Positions 18,297 to 25,404 of a stretch of 64,000 nucleotides of DNA are shown piece after piece; the stretch's first letter is position 1, and every line of letters starts with the position of its first letter. The DNA is from Hymenobacter wooponensis (GTDB lineage Bacteria > Bacteroidota > Bacteroidia > Cytophagales > Hymenobacteraceae). The position numbers and the translations under genes are program-made. Below the pieces are notes generated by a model. It was not told the origin of the DNA, made no database searches, and saw only the letters and a list, made by a program, of their open reading frames with translations. The DNA is taken from assembly GCF_004745865.1 (NCBI RefSeq), contig NZ_SRKZ01000001.1, positions 930,001 to 994,000 of the forward strand, in the 5' to 3' direction.

Positions 18297-18824
18297 ATGA
18301 AATTTCTCTCCGTAGCTATTTGCCTACTCACAGTGCCAGTGGCCGCCGCCATGGCCCAAGACAGCGCACCAAGCCTACAGACTCTCGATGAAACCTACGG
18401 GTTTCAGGGAGCCCGCTTCGAAACCCCGGTTTCTAGCTACAAGGATATGGTGCTGGCCGAAAAGGCTGGTAAAACGCAATACTACCGGCGCACCGGCGAG
18501 CAAAAGAAGCTTGGCAGCGGTGAGGTAGCCGATATCACGTATGGGTTTTATCAAGGCAAGCTTGCCGTGGTAATGCTGAAGACCCACGGTCAGATAAACA
18601 GCCAAAGTGTACTGGAAGCCTTGCAGGAGCAGGCTGGCCCCGGCGTGCAAAACAACCGCTTCGCTCAGCGCTACGCCTGGAATGCGAAACGGGTGCACAT
18701 GAGCTATGACGAAAACGCCATGAGCGGCGACGCCCTCGTTCTCATCACCTGCAAAAAACTCAAGGAGCAGGAAATGAAGCAAGACCTTCGTTCCCGCCCT
18801 ACTGCCCCCATGGGCAGCCGGTAA
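18297..18824 (+). CDS. Hypothetical secreted protein
   Basis: A 175-aa protein of unknown function. I chose ATG 18297 because it gives a clean signal peptide (MKFLSVAICLLTVPVAAAMAQ). The mature part is a single small alpha/beta-like domain with the conserved-looking segments YGFQGARFETPVSSYKDM and YGFYQGKLAVVMLKT, ending in a basic tail. It resembles many small periplasmic proteins of Hymenobacter but I cannot assign a family. A sequence like a -7 element (TTTATTTG) lies near 18222. The gene ends at the long inverted repeat 18839-18928. Confidence 0.65.
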   Translation: MKFLSVAICLLTVPVAAAMAQDSAPSLQTLDETYGFQGARFETPVSSYKDMVLAEKAGKTQYYRRTGEQKKLGSGEVADITYGFYQGKLAVVMLKTHGQINSQSVLEALQEQAGPGVQNNRFAQRYAWNAKRVHMSYDENAMSGDALVLITCKKLKEQEMKQDLRSRPTAPMGSR

Positions 18825-18838
18825 GATAGAAGCTGGTC

Positions 18839-18928
18839 TAACACAGTCATTCCGAGCGAAACGAGGAATCTGGATAGCCTCTCTAGGCAAGTCCCAGATT
18901 CCTCGTTTCGCTCGGAATGACTGTGTTA
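18839..18928. repeat. 35-bp perfect inverted repeat (GTCATTCCGAGCG family), bidirectional terminator
   Basis: The arms 18839-18873 and 18894-18928 are perfect reverse complements over 35 bp with a 20-nt loop. It lies between convergent genes and starts 15 bp after one and ends 7 bp before the other, so it likely ends both transcripts. The sequence (GTCATTCCGAGCGAAACGAG) is far longer than a terminator needs, and related forms occur at 37133-37228 and 47270-47314. Confidence 0.85.
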
Positions 18929-18935
18929 ACGGGTG

Positions 18936-19472
18936 TTAAAACATGGCTACAGCCTCGCGCTTCACAGCCAGCAGGGCCTGTGCCGTGGGGTCGGCTTCAT
19001 CGGTCATCAGGCTTTCTAAGATGCGCTTAGCTAGCTCGGGGCCACGCGCTTGCTGCGCGTTGGGGAGGCCACGAAACTGGTTATTGATCAGGTTTACCAC
19101 ATTTTCCTGGCCTTGCTTCACGTAGGCCCACGTTTCGGGCTGCATGTATAATTGTTGGCTCAGGTTGTGCTCTACCTCCGCCCGAATTTCCTGGAGTAAC
19201 AGGCGGTGGTAGTCTACGGCCGAAATGCCGGCGCTGCTCACGCGCACCAGTAAGTTGCTGGGTGTAATACGCTCTAGCAACATTGTCACGCGCTCAAGGG
19301 CCTGCAGCCGCAGCGGCAGGGTGGTTTTGCTGGCTTCCATGCGCAGCTCAACCAAGCGGCGTTGCTGCTCTTTTTCGAGAAACTGCTGAAAGAGGAAGTA
19401 AATGATGCCAGCTACAATGAGTGCCGGCAGAATAATCTTGAGCAGGTCGAAGAAGTACGCGGTAGAATCCAT
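18936..19472 (-). CDS. Membrane-anchored hypothetical protein of Bacteroidetes
   Basis: A 178-aa protein with one N-terminal membrane helix (LLKIILPALIVAGIIYFLFQQF), then a long charged helical region (EKEQQRRLVELRMEASKTT) and a helical soluble domain ending in KREAVAMF. I recall conserved proteins of this layout in Bacteroidetes (a DUF7935-like family), but no function is known to me. A possible minus-strand -7 element (TATATTTG) lies at 19612-19619. The gene is convergent with its left neighbour and has no operon partner. Confidence 0.65.
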   Translation of the reverse strand: MDSTAYFFDLLKIILPALIVAGIIYFLFQQFLEKEQQRRLVELRMEASKTTLPLRLQALERVTMLLERITPSNLLVRVSSAGISAVDYHRLLLQEIRAEVEHNLSQQLYMQPETWAYVKQGQENVVNLINNQFRGLPNAQQARGPELAKRILESLMTDEADPTAQALLAVKREAVAMF

Positions 19473-19708
19473 GAGGGGCTATAGATGTAGAGGAGGCTGG
19501 AGAAATCAGAAAGATGCCTAGAAAAATTTCAGTGAGCAATGGCTGGCAACCTATAGTAACGGTAGCTGCCGCAGTATTCATGAATACGCTGAATAGTGGC
19601 CTAGGGCTGCACAAATATAGATGGTGAACCGTAGGCCCCTGTTTGTTGTTAAGGTCTCAAACGAAGTACGTACTCCGGTAGTGCCCCGCTCGTCCTCGAC
19701 GAAGCATG

Positions 19709-19737
19709 TTGCTACTGCCGCCGTCTTTGTATCTTTG
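19709..19737 (+). promoter_or_regulatory. Promoter of the IscA-type gene
   Basis: A TTG (19709-19711) and TATCTTTG (19730-19737), spaced 18 nt, match the Bacteroidetes -33/-7 pattern well. The predicted start point leaves a leader of about 25 nt before ATG 19768, which supports that start. Confidence 0.7.
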
Positions 19738-19767
19738 TCGCCTTACTTCTCTAACGACGAACACACT

Positions 19768-20121
19768 ATGGCAACGGCCGTCTCCACGAAACTTGCTCCC
19801 ATTACCCTCACCTCGCGCGCCTTGGTGGAGGTCCGGAATATTCTCACCGAGAAAAACGTGCCCGCCGAATACGGTCTGCGCGTAGGCGTTCAGGGCGGCG
19901 GCTGTTCCGGCCTGAGCTATCTGCTCGGCTTCGATAAAGCCAAAGACCAGGACGAAACCTTCGACCTCGACGGCGTTAAGCTCATCATGGATAAGAAGCA
20001 CGCCATGTACGTTATGGGCATGGAAGTTGACTTCCAGGATGGCCTGAACGCTCGCGGCTTTGTCTTCAACAATCCCCAAGCTAAGAGCACCTGCGGCTGC
20101 GGCTCCTCGTTCTCGGCTTAA
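19768..20121 (+). CDS. Iron-sulfur cluster assembly protein, IscA/HesB family
   Basis: A 117-aa A-type Fe-S carrier that receives and passes on Fe-S clusters in the cytoplasm. The three cluster-binding cysteines are present: C46 in QGGGCSGLSY and C109/C111 in CGCGSSF. I chose ATG 19768 (MATAVSTKLAPITL) because the -7 element ends at 19737; a longer frame opening at 19621 would begin upstream of the promoter. No other Fe-S assembly genes are adjacent. Whether it is IscA, ErpA or SufA cannot be settled from sequence. Confidence 0.92.
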   Translation: MATAVSTKLAPITLTSRALVEVRNILTEKNVPAEYGLRVGVQGGGCSGLSYLLGFDKAKDQDETFDLDGVKLIMDKKHAMYVMGMEVDFQDGLNARGFVFNNPQAKSTCGCGSSFSA

Positions 20122-20136
20122 TCAGCACTTGCATAA

Positions 20137-20180
20137 AAAACAAACAGGCCTGCCCTATCCGGGGCAGGCCTGTTTGTTTT
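20137..20180. terminator. Terminator of the IscA-type gene, bidirectional
   Basis: A perfect 19-bp stem (AAAACAAACAGGCCTGCCC and its complement) with a 6-nt loop has T-runs on both strands. It can end both the plus-strand Fe-S gene and the minus-strand hydrolase. Confidence 0.88.
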
Positions 20181-20217
20181 CCACGGGCCCATTTAGTCAC
20201 CATACAGGCTGATAGGC

Positions 20218-21018
20218 CTAGGCTGCCAGAAACATCTCCATGGCCGAGAGCGTTTGGGCGGGGGCACTTAGCTGTGGGCAGTGCCCCGTTACGGGCAACG
20301 TTACCAGTAAAGCATCGGGCAAGGCTCCTTCCAAGTACTCACCTACTTCTGGGGGAGCAATGAGATCTTCCTCACACTGCACTACTAAGCAGGGCTGTTG
20401 TAAGTTCATAACATCGATCCGGTTATCAGACAAGAACGTGACTCGGGCGAACTGCCGGGCAATGGCGGGGTTAGTCTGGCAAAAGCTATGCGTGAGCTCA
20501 GCAGCTAACGAAGGCCGATCTGGGTTACCCATAATAAAGGGGCCAAACGTATCGGCCCACCCTACGTAGTCCGTTTCCATGAACTTTAGCATAGATTCGA
20601 TATCTGCCCGATCGAATCCGCCATGGTACCCTGCCTGATTAACGTAGCAAGGGGAAGGGCATAGCATCAGTAGTTGTTTGAAGAGGTTAGGCGTAGTGAT
20701 TGCGGCCAGCATCCCAATCATACTGCCCACGGAGTGCCCAACCAGAATTACGTCATTCAAGTCTAAGTACTCGCAGATTTCAATGAGGTCCTGCGCATAG
20801 CCTTGCAGAGAGGCATACTTACTGGGCTCATACGCAGCCGCGGCAGACTGCCCGGCCCCAACGTGGTCGTAGAGCACGAGGGTAAACTGCTCCGGATTGG
20901 AAAAGGCCGGGGTGATATAGCGCCATATACTCTGATCACAGCCAAACCCATTCACGAATACCATTGTCTGCGGGCCTTGGCCTAACACGTGCACATTATT
21001 CCGTTGTAAAACCTGCAT
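20218..21018 (-). CDS. Alpha/beta hydrolase, RsbQ-like
   Basis: A 266-aa hydrolase. The catalytic triad is S96 (VGHSVGS), D218 (CEEDLIAPP) and H246 (TGHCPQ), almost the same numbering as Bacillus subtilis RsbQ (S96, D219, H247). The N-terminus MQVLQRNNVHVLGQG and GFGCDQSIWR also match RsbQ and plant KAI2/D14-type proteins. I chose ATG 21018 for this match. RsbQ supports the energy-stress phosphatase RsbP, but no PAS-phosphatase gene is nearby, so the partner or ligand here is open. Confidence 0.85.
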   Translation of the reverse strand: MQVLQRNNVHVLGQGPQTMVFVNGFGCDQSIWRYITPAFSNPEQFTLVLYDHVGAGQSAAAAYEPSKYASLQGYAQDLIEICEYLDLNDVILVGHSVGSMIGMLAAITTPNLFKQLLMLCPSPCYVNQAGYHGGFDRADIESMLKFMETDYVGWADTFGPFIMGNPDRPSLAAELTHSFCQTNPAIARQFARVTFLSDNRIDVMNLQQPCLVVQCEEDLIAPPEVGEYLEGALPDALLVTLPVTGHCPQLSAPAQTLSAMEMFLAA

Positions 21019-21172
21019 ATAATTCCACTGAACATTAAGATCAACCAGCGAAATAGTTACAAATTTTATAACAAAAATTCTAGCGCGTATCAAAACAGGA
21101 CACCTATACTCCTGCTGCTATCTGGTTTCGCGTATTAGCTCTGTACTCTCTCAATTTGAGAAGTGAACAGTA

Positions 21173-21526
21173 CTACACTTTGGTGGGGCTTAGCAGCTCG
21201 ATAACAGCCGTAGGGTTTTCTACCTCAATTATCAGTTCATCATATTCGTCGTGTTCAAGCTCGATAATCAGGGCATTTTCAGCGTGGTGCACGTCCCAGA
21301 AAATGCGTTTGTCTTGCTGCAAGAAAGTGCCCGCCGCAATGATGCCCGGAATGTGTGTGCCGGGAGCTCGAAAGCCTTTCCACCACCCTTTCAGAACCTC
21401 TGGGTCTTGGCGGATGCTCTTGATGTGGCCTAGCGGAATCTGCAGTTGATTTTTGAACGCCCAAAGCTTGTGCAAGCCCTTTACTTGGAACAAGACGTTG
21501 TCGCCGTCCTTGGCTACTTCGACCAT
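21173..21526 (-). CDS. Hypothetical protein, possibly PH-like fold
   Basis: A 117-aa soluble protein without signal peptide or membrane segment. It reads as a series of beta strands with a final helix (FQVKGLHKLWAFKNQLQIPL, IRQDPEVLKGWWKGFRAPG, ALIIELEHDEYDELIIEVEN). The layout resembles bacterial PH-like domain proteins, but that is only an impression of the fold. A near-consensus -7 element (TATCTTTT) lies about 30 nt upstream on the minus strand. It is divergent from the acylase gene. Confidence 0.6.
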   Translation of the reverse strand: MVEVAKDGDNVLFQVKGLHKLWAFKNQLQIPLGHIKSIRQDPEVLKGWWKGFRAPGTHIPGIIAAGTFLQQDKRIFWDVHHAENALIIELEHDEYDELIIEVENPTAVIELLSPTKV

Positions 21527-21657
21527 GATACTTTGTTGTATTGAAGCGATAAAAGATATTGGCGGTAAGTTAGTGTTTCGGCCCGATCAGCTAGCATCTC
21601 TTGTGGCTGCTGAATATGCAGAAGCTCGAAATGCTACTTCCACTCTTCTTTCTTCCG

Positions 21658-23853
21658 ATGCGTTCCTTCTTACCCCTAGGCCTCTTGCTGACAGCAGTAG
21701 GCGCGCAAGCCCAAACGTTTACTCCCACTGAAATAGCCCGCTGGCAGCAGCAAGCCAAGCAGGTCATCATTACCCGCGACAACTGGGGTGTGCCGCACGT
21801 GCAGGGCAAAACCGACGCCGACGCGGTATTCGGCCTGCTCTACGCGCAGTGTGAAGACGATTTCCCGCGGGTAGAAACGAACTACCTCGACGCCATTGGG
21901 AGGCTGGCGGAAGTAGAAGGCGAATCAGCCATTTACCATGACTTGCGGGCCCGCCTGTTCATGGACAGCACCCAGGCCATCAGCATCTACCAGAAAAGCC
22001 CGGCTTGGATGAAGCAGTTGCTGAATGCCTTCGCGGATGGCACCAACTACTACCTCTACTCCCACCCCACCGTGAAGCCCCGGTTGCTGCGCCGCTTTCA
22101 GCCCTGGATGCCGCTCATGTTCAGTGAAGGCAGCATTGGCGGCAATATCAGCGTGGTACCCTTGGAGCGGCTAAAGAACTTCTACGCCAACCGTAAGTCT
22201 ACCTCCTGGCAGCGGCCCGACTTCGAGCAGGCCGAGCGGGAGCCGGTGGGCTCCAACGGGTTTGCCATTGCCCCGGCCAAAAGTGCCAGCGGCCACGCCC
22301 TGCTACTTATTAACCCACACACCTCGTTCTACTTTCGTCCCGAGGTGCAGGTAACCAGCGAGGCCGGCCTGAACACCTACGGCGCCGTGACCTGGGGGCA
22401 GTTTTTTGTGTACCAGGGCTTCAACCAAACCTGCGGCTGGATGCACACCTCCAGCCAGGCCGACTCCATGGATGAGTACCTGGAGACCATTGAGAAGAAA
22501 GATGGGAAGTACTACTACCGGTATGGCAAGAAGCTGCGCCCGGTGCAGGTGACTACCGTCTCGATTCCTTACCTGCAGGATGGTAAAATGGTGCGAAAAG
22601 AGTTTACCACCTACCGCACCCACCACGGCCCTGTGGTAGGCCAGCAGAGCGACAATAAGTGGGTGACCGTGCGTATGATGGATACGCCGCTGGAAGCCCT
22701 GGAGCAGTCGTACTTGCGCACTAAGGCCACCGACTACGCCAGCTTCAAGAAGACCCTTAAGCTCAACGGTAACGCCTCTAATAACACGGTATTTGCCGAC
22801 AACAAAGGCACCATTGCCTACTGGCACGGCAACTTTATGCCCCGCCGCGACCCGCAGTTTGACTGGAGCCAGCCGGTAGATGGCAGCAACCCCAAAACCG
22901 ACTGGAAAGGCCTGCATAAGCCCAACGACATAGTGCAGGTGATGAACCCAGCCAGCGGCTTCATTCAGAACTGCAATTCTACTCCTTACACCGTATCGGG
23001 GCCTAGCAGCCCTAGCAAAGCCAAGTACCCCACCTACATGGCCCCCGATGCGGAGAACTACCGCGGCATCAACGCTGTGCGTGTGCTCAGCCGCAAACCC
23101 ATGTTCACGCTTGATACGCTGATTGCCGCCGCTAAAGACCCTTACTTGGCAGGTTTTGAGGAGCTGATTCCAGCGCTAGGCAAGGACTTCCAAAGCGTGA
23201 CCGATGGCCCCAACCCGCCACAGGGGGAGTTGCTAGAAGCTATGAAGCAACTGCAGGCCTGGGATAAGCGCTACAGCAAAACCTCGGTAGCCCAGACACT
23301 GGCTACGTATTGGGGAGAGCGAATATTGCGCCTGAGCCGTCCCCGGGTGCCCGCCAACCAGGTGCTGGACTACATCAGCCTTGTCAAGTTCACCATCGCC
23401 AATACCACACCTCAGGAGAAGGTAGCGGCCCTGCAGGAAACCCTCGATGAGCTTACCCGCGACTTCGGCACCTGGCAAAAGCCTTGGGGCGATGTGAATC
23501 GCTTCCAGCGCCTCACCGGCAACATCCAGGAAACCTACGATGACCAGAAGCCCAGCCTGCCGGTAGCCTTCACCTCCTCTGCCTGGGGCTCGTTGGCCGC
23601 CTTTGGCTCCCGCTCCTACCCTGGCACCAAGAAGCGCTACGGCAGCGTAGGGAACAGCTTTATTGCAGTGGTGGAGTTTGGCCCACGGGTTAAAGCCCGC
23701 TCCGTACTAGCCGGCGGTAACAGCAACCAGCCCTCTTCTCCGCACTTCACCGACCAAGCAGGCCTATATGCCGAGGAAAACTTTAAGGATGTGCTCTTCT
23801 ACCCCGAAGACGTGAAGCAGCATGCCGAGCGAACGTACTCGCCGGGGCAATAG
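21658..23853 (+). CDS. Penicillin acylase-family Ntn hydrolase
   Basis: A secreted, self-processing amide hydrolase of 731 aa. I chose ATG 21658 because it gives a proper signal peptide (MRSFLPLGLLLTAVGAQAQ); ATGs at 21616 and 21631 are alternatives. The alpha part begins with RDNWGVPHVQGKT and YAQCEDDF. The beta subunit starts at the nucleophile Ser of VGSNGFAIAP, about residue 198, where the family cuts itself. Members include penicillin G acylase, cephalosporin acylase and acyl-homoserine-lactone acylases; the substrate here is unknown. It is a single-gene unit with a strong terminator. Confidence 0.88.
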   Translation: MRSFLPLGLLLTAVGAQAQTFTPTEIARWQQQAKQVIITRDNWGVPHVQGKTDADAVFGLLYAQCEDDFPRVETNYLDAIGRLAEVEGESAIYHDLRARLFMDSTQAISIYQKSPAWMKQLLNAFADGTNYYLYSHPTVKPRLLRRFQPWMPLMFSEGSIGGNISVVPLERLKNFYANRKSTSWQRPDFEQAEREPVGSNGFAIAPAKSASGHALLLINPHTSFYFRPEVQVTSEAGLNTYGAVTWGQFFVYQGFNQTCGWMHTSSQADSMDEYLETIEKKDGKYYYRYGKKLRPVQVTTVSIPYLQDGKMVRKEFTTYRTHHGPVVGQQSDNKWVTVRMMDTPLEALEQSYLRTKATDYASFKKTLKLNGNASNNTVFADNKGTIAYWHGNFMPRRDPQFDWSQPVDGSNPKTDWKGLHKPNDIVQVMNPASGFIQNCNSTPYTVSGPSSPSKAKYPTYMAPDAENYRGINAVRVLSRKPMFTLDTLIAAAKDPYLAGFEELIPALGKDFQSVTDGPNPPQGELLEAMKQLQAWDKRYSKTSVAQTLATYWGERILRLSRPRVPANQVLDYISLVKFTIANTTPQEKVAALQETLDELTRDFGTWQKPWGDVNRFQRLTGNIQETYDDQKPSLPVAFTSSAWGSLAAFGSRSYPGTKKRYGSVGNSFIAVVEFGPRVKARSVLAGGNSNQPSSPHFTDQAGLYAEENFKDVLFYPEDVKQHAERTYSPGQ

Positions 23854-23870
23854 TGGCCTAGGGTCAATAG

Positions 23871-23910
23871 AAGCAAGAAGCCCCAGCCATACGGCTGGGG
23901 CTTCTTGCTT
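23871..23910. terminator. Perfect 18-bp terminator hairpin
   Basis: The arms AAGCAAGAAGCCCCAGCC and GGCTGGGGCTTCTTGCTT pair perfectly around ATAC. It lies between the convergent acylase and amylase genes and can serve both. Confidence 0.88.
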
Positions 23911-23948
23911 TACCGGCTGCTCCAAACAGGGCTATACAACTGGCTTTT

Positions 23949-25340
23949 TTATTTTTTCAACACCCTATAGCTATAGGCAGGCAAGGTCATCCGGTTGCTT
24001 AGCGTTACGGAGCCGCCTTGCAGCGCATCCGTCCAGGTAGCATTCGCTAGTGCGGGAGGCACGTTGTATTGGGTGGCGCTGTTGCGCACATTTACCAGTA
24101 CTAACACCTGCTCATTGCCAGCAGTTTTGGTGAATGCGCACACATCGGGGGCGTTATAATCGGTGGTGGTGCCGTGCTGCAGAGCGGGGCTTTTGGCCCT
24201 GATGGCCAGCAATTGCTTGTAGGCCTTCGTCACGCCGGGCTTCGCGCCCCAATTGATTTTCACGGAAGTAAATGGAAACGGAATAGCTGTGGTCATGCCT
24301 GCTTCCTGCCCGTTGTAAATCATCGGCACGCCTTTGTAGAGAGAGGCAATAACGAAGGCGGACATAGCCCCAGCCTCGCCGCCGAACAAGTATTCAGGAG
24401 TACCGTCGGAGCCGTTGACGTCGTGGTTGGTGGTAAAGCGCACCACTTGCTGAGTACCGTCGGCGCCTACGTATTCTTTGTTGTTGAGCCCATTGAAGGA
24501 GGACACGGGCTTGCCGCGGCGGTATACATCCCAGAACCCACCGTAAAACTCTGAGCCGAAGTTATAGTCAAAGCCGGCGGAGAAGTTGGCGTTGCGGGCA
24601 CCTTCGGCCAGTAACAGCAGCTTGTGCGTTTTGATGTTGCGCAGAGAATCTACCGTCTGCTTCCAAAAGCCAACCGGCGGTCCATCGGCGTAATCGAACC
24701 GGAATCCATCCACGTTGGCCGTGTACACCCACGACTTGATAGCGTCAATCATGGCTAGGCGCATGGGGGGGCTGGCAAAATCCAGTTGGGCCACATCCGT
24801 GTAGTTCGTATTGGGCGGGCTCTGAATAGCGCCGGCAGCATTACGCAAGTACCAATCGGGGTGCTGGGTAATCCAGGCGTTGTCCCAGCTGGTGTGGTTG
24901 GCTACCCAATCCAGCATTACGCTCAGGCCCCGACTGTGCGCCCCGTCTACTAAAGCTCTTAGGTCGGTGAGGGTACCAAACTCTGGATTCACGGCCAGAT
25001 AATCCTTCACGGCGTAGGGCGAGTTGACTCCCTTCACCGTCCCAATCGGGTAGATTGGCATCAGGTACACCACATTCGCGCCCAGCGCTTTAATGGAGTC
25101 GAGCCGGGCCGTTACGCCCGCAAAGTTGCCGCCTTGGCTAAAGGCCCGCATGTTTACCTGATAAATCACTGCATCCTCGCGGTTGGGCACGCCGGTAAAC
25201 GGAGTACCATATTGCGTAGGCCTAGCGGGGGCCGGCGTCGGCGTTGGGTCTACCTGAGGGTCAGACTTGCAGTTAGTGAGCAGCCCAACCGCCAGAACCG
25301 CCATCAGGCCTTTTTGAAAAGCACTTTTAAGGAAATACAC
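23949..25340 (-). CDS. GH13 alpha-amylase-family lipoprotein
   Basis: A 463-aa lipoprotein (lipobox LLTNC, Cys24) with a TIM-barrel GH13 domain that cuts alpha-1,4-glucans at the cell surface or in the periplasm. The four GH13 motifs are visible: DWVANHT (144-150), DGFRFDYAD with nucleophile D216, the acid E246 in LLAEGA, and TNHD with D307. A C-terminal beta domain ends in ALQGGSVTLSNRMTLPAYSYRVL. The GH97 gene lies 64 bp upstream on the same strand, so the two form a small starch/maltodextrin unit. No SusC/SusD pair is present in this window. Confidence 0.9.
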   Translation of the reverse strand: MYFLKSAFQKGLMAVLAVGLLTNCKSDPQVDPTPTPAPARPTQYGTPFTGVPNREDAVIYQVNMRAFSQGGNFAGVTARLDSIKALGANVVYLMPIYPIGTVKGVNSPYAVKDYLAVNPEFGTLTDLRALVDGAHSRGLSVMLDWVANHTSWDNAWITQHPDWYLRNAAGAIQSPPNTNYTDVAQLDFASPPMRLAMIDAIKSWVYTANVDGFRFDYADGPPVGFWKQTVDSLRNIKTHKLLLLAEGARNANFSAGFDYNFGSEFYGGFWDVYRRGKPVSSFNGLNNKEYVGADGTQQVVRFTTNHDVNGSDGTPEYLFGGEAGAMSAFVIASLYKGVPMIYNGQEAGMTTAIPFPFTSVKINWGAKPGVTKAYKQLLAIRAKSPALQHGTTTDYNAPDVCAFTKTAGNEQVLVLVNVRNSATQYNVPPALANATWTDALQGGSVTLSNRMTLPAYSYRVLKK

Positions 25341-25404
25341 GTTGTAAGATTAGGTAGAAATGATAGGTAGGAAACGATGTTGTGGCCTAGGGCAGTAGTG
25401 TAAG

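Noticed and set aside
22303..22917. 204-codon minus-strand open frame
   Set aside because: It is antisense to the conserved acylase gene and shows no motif.
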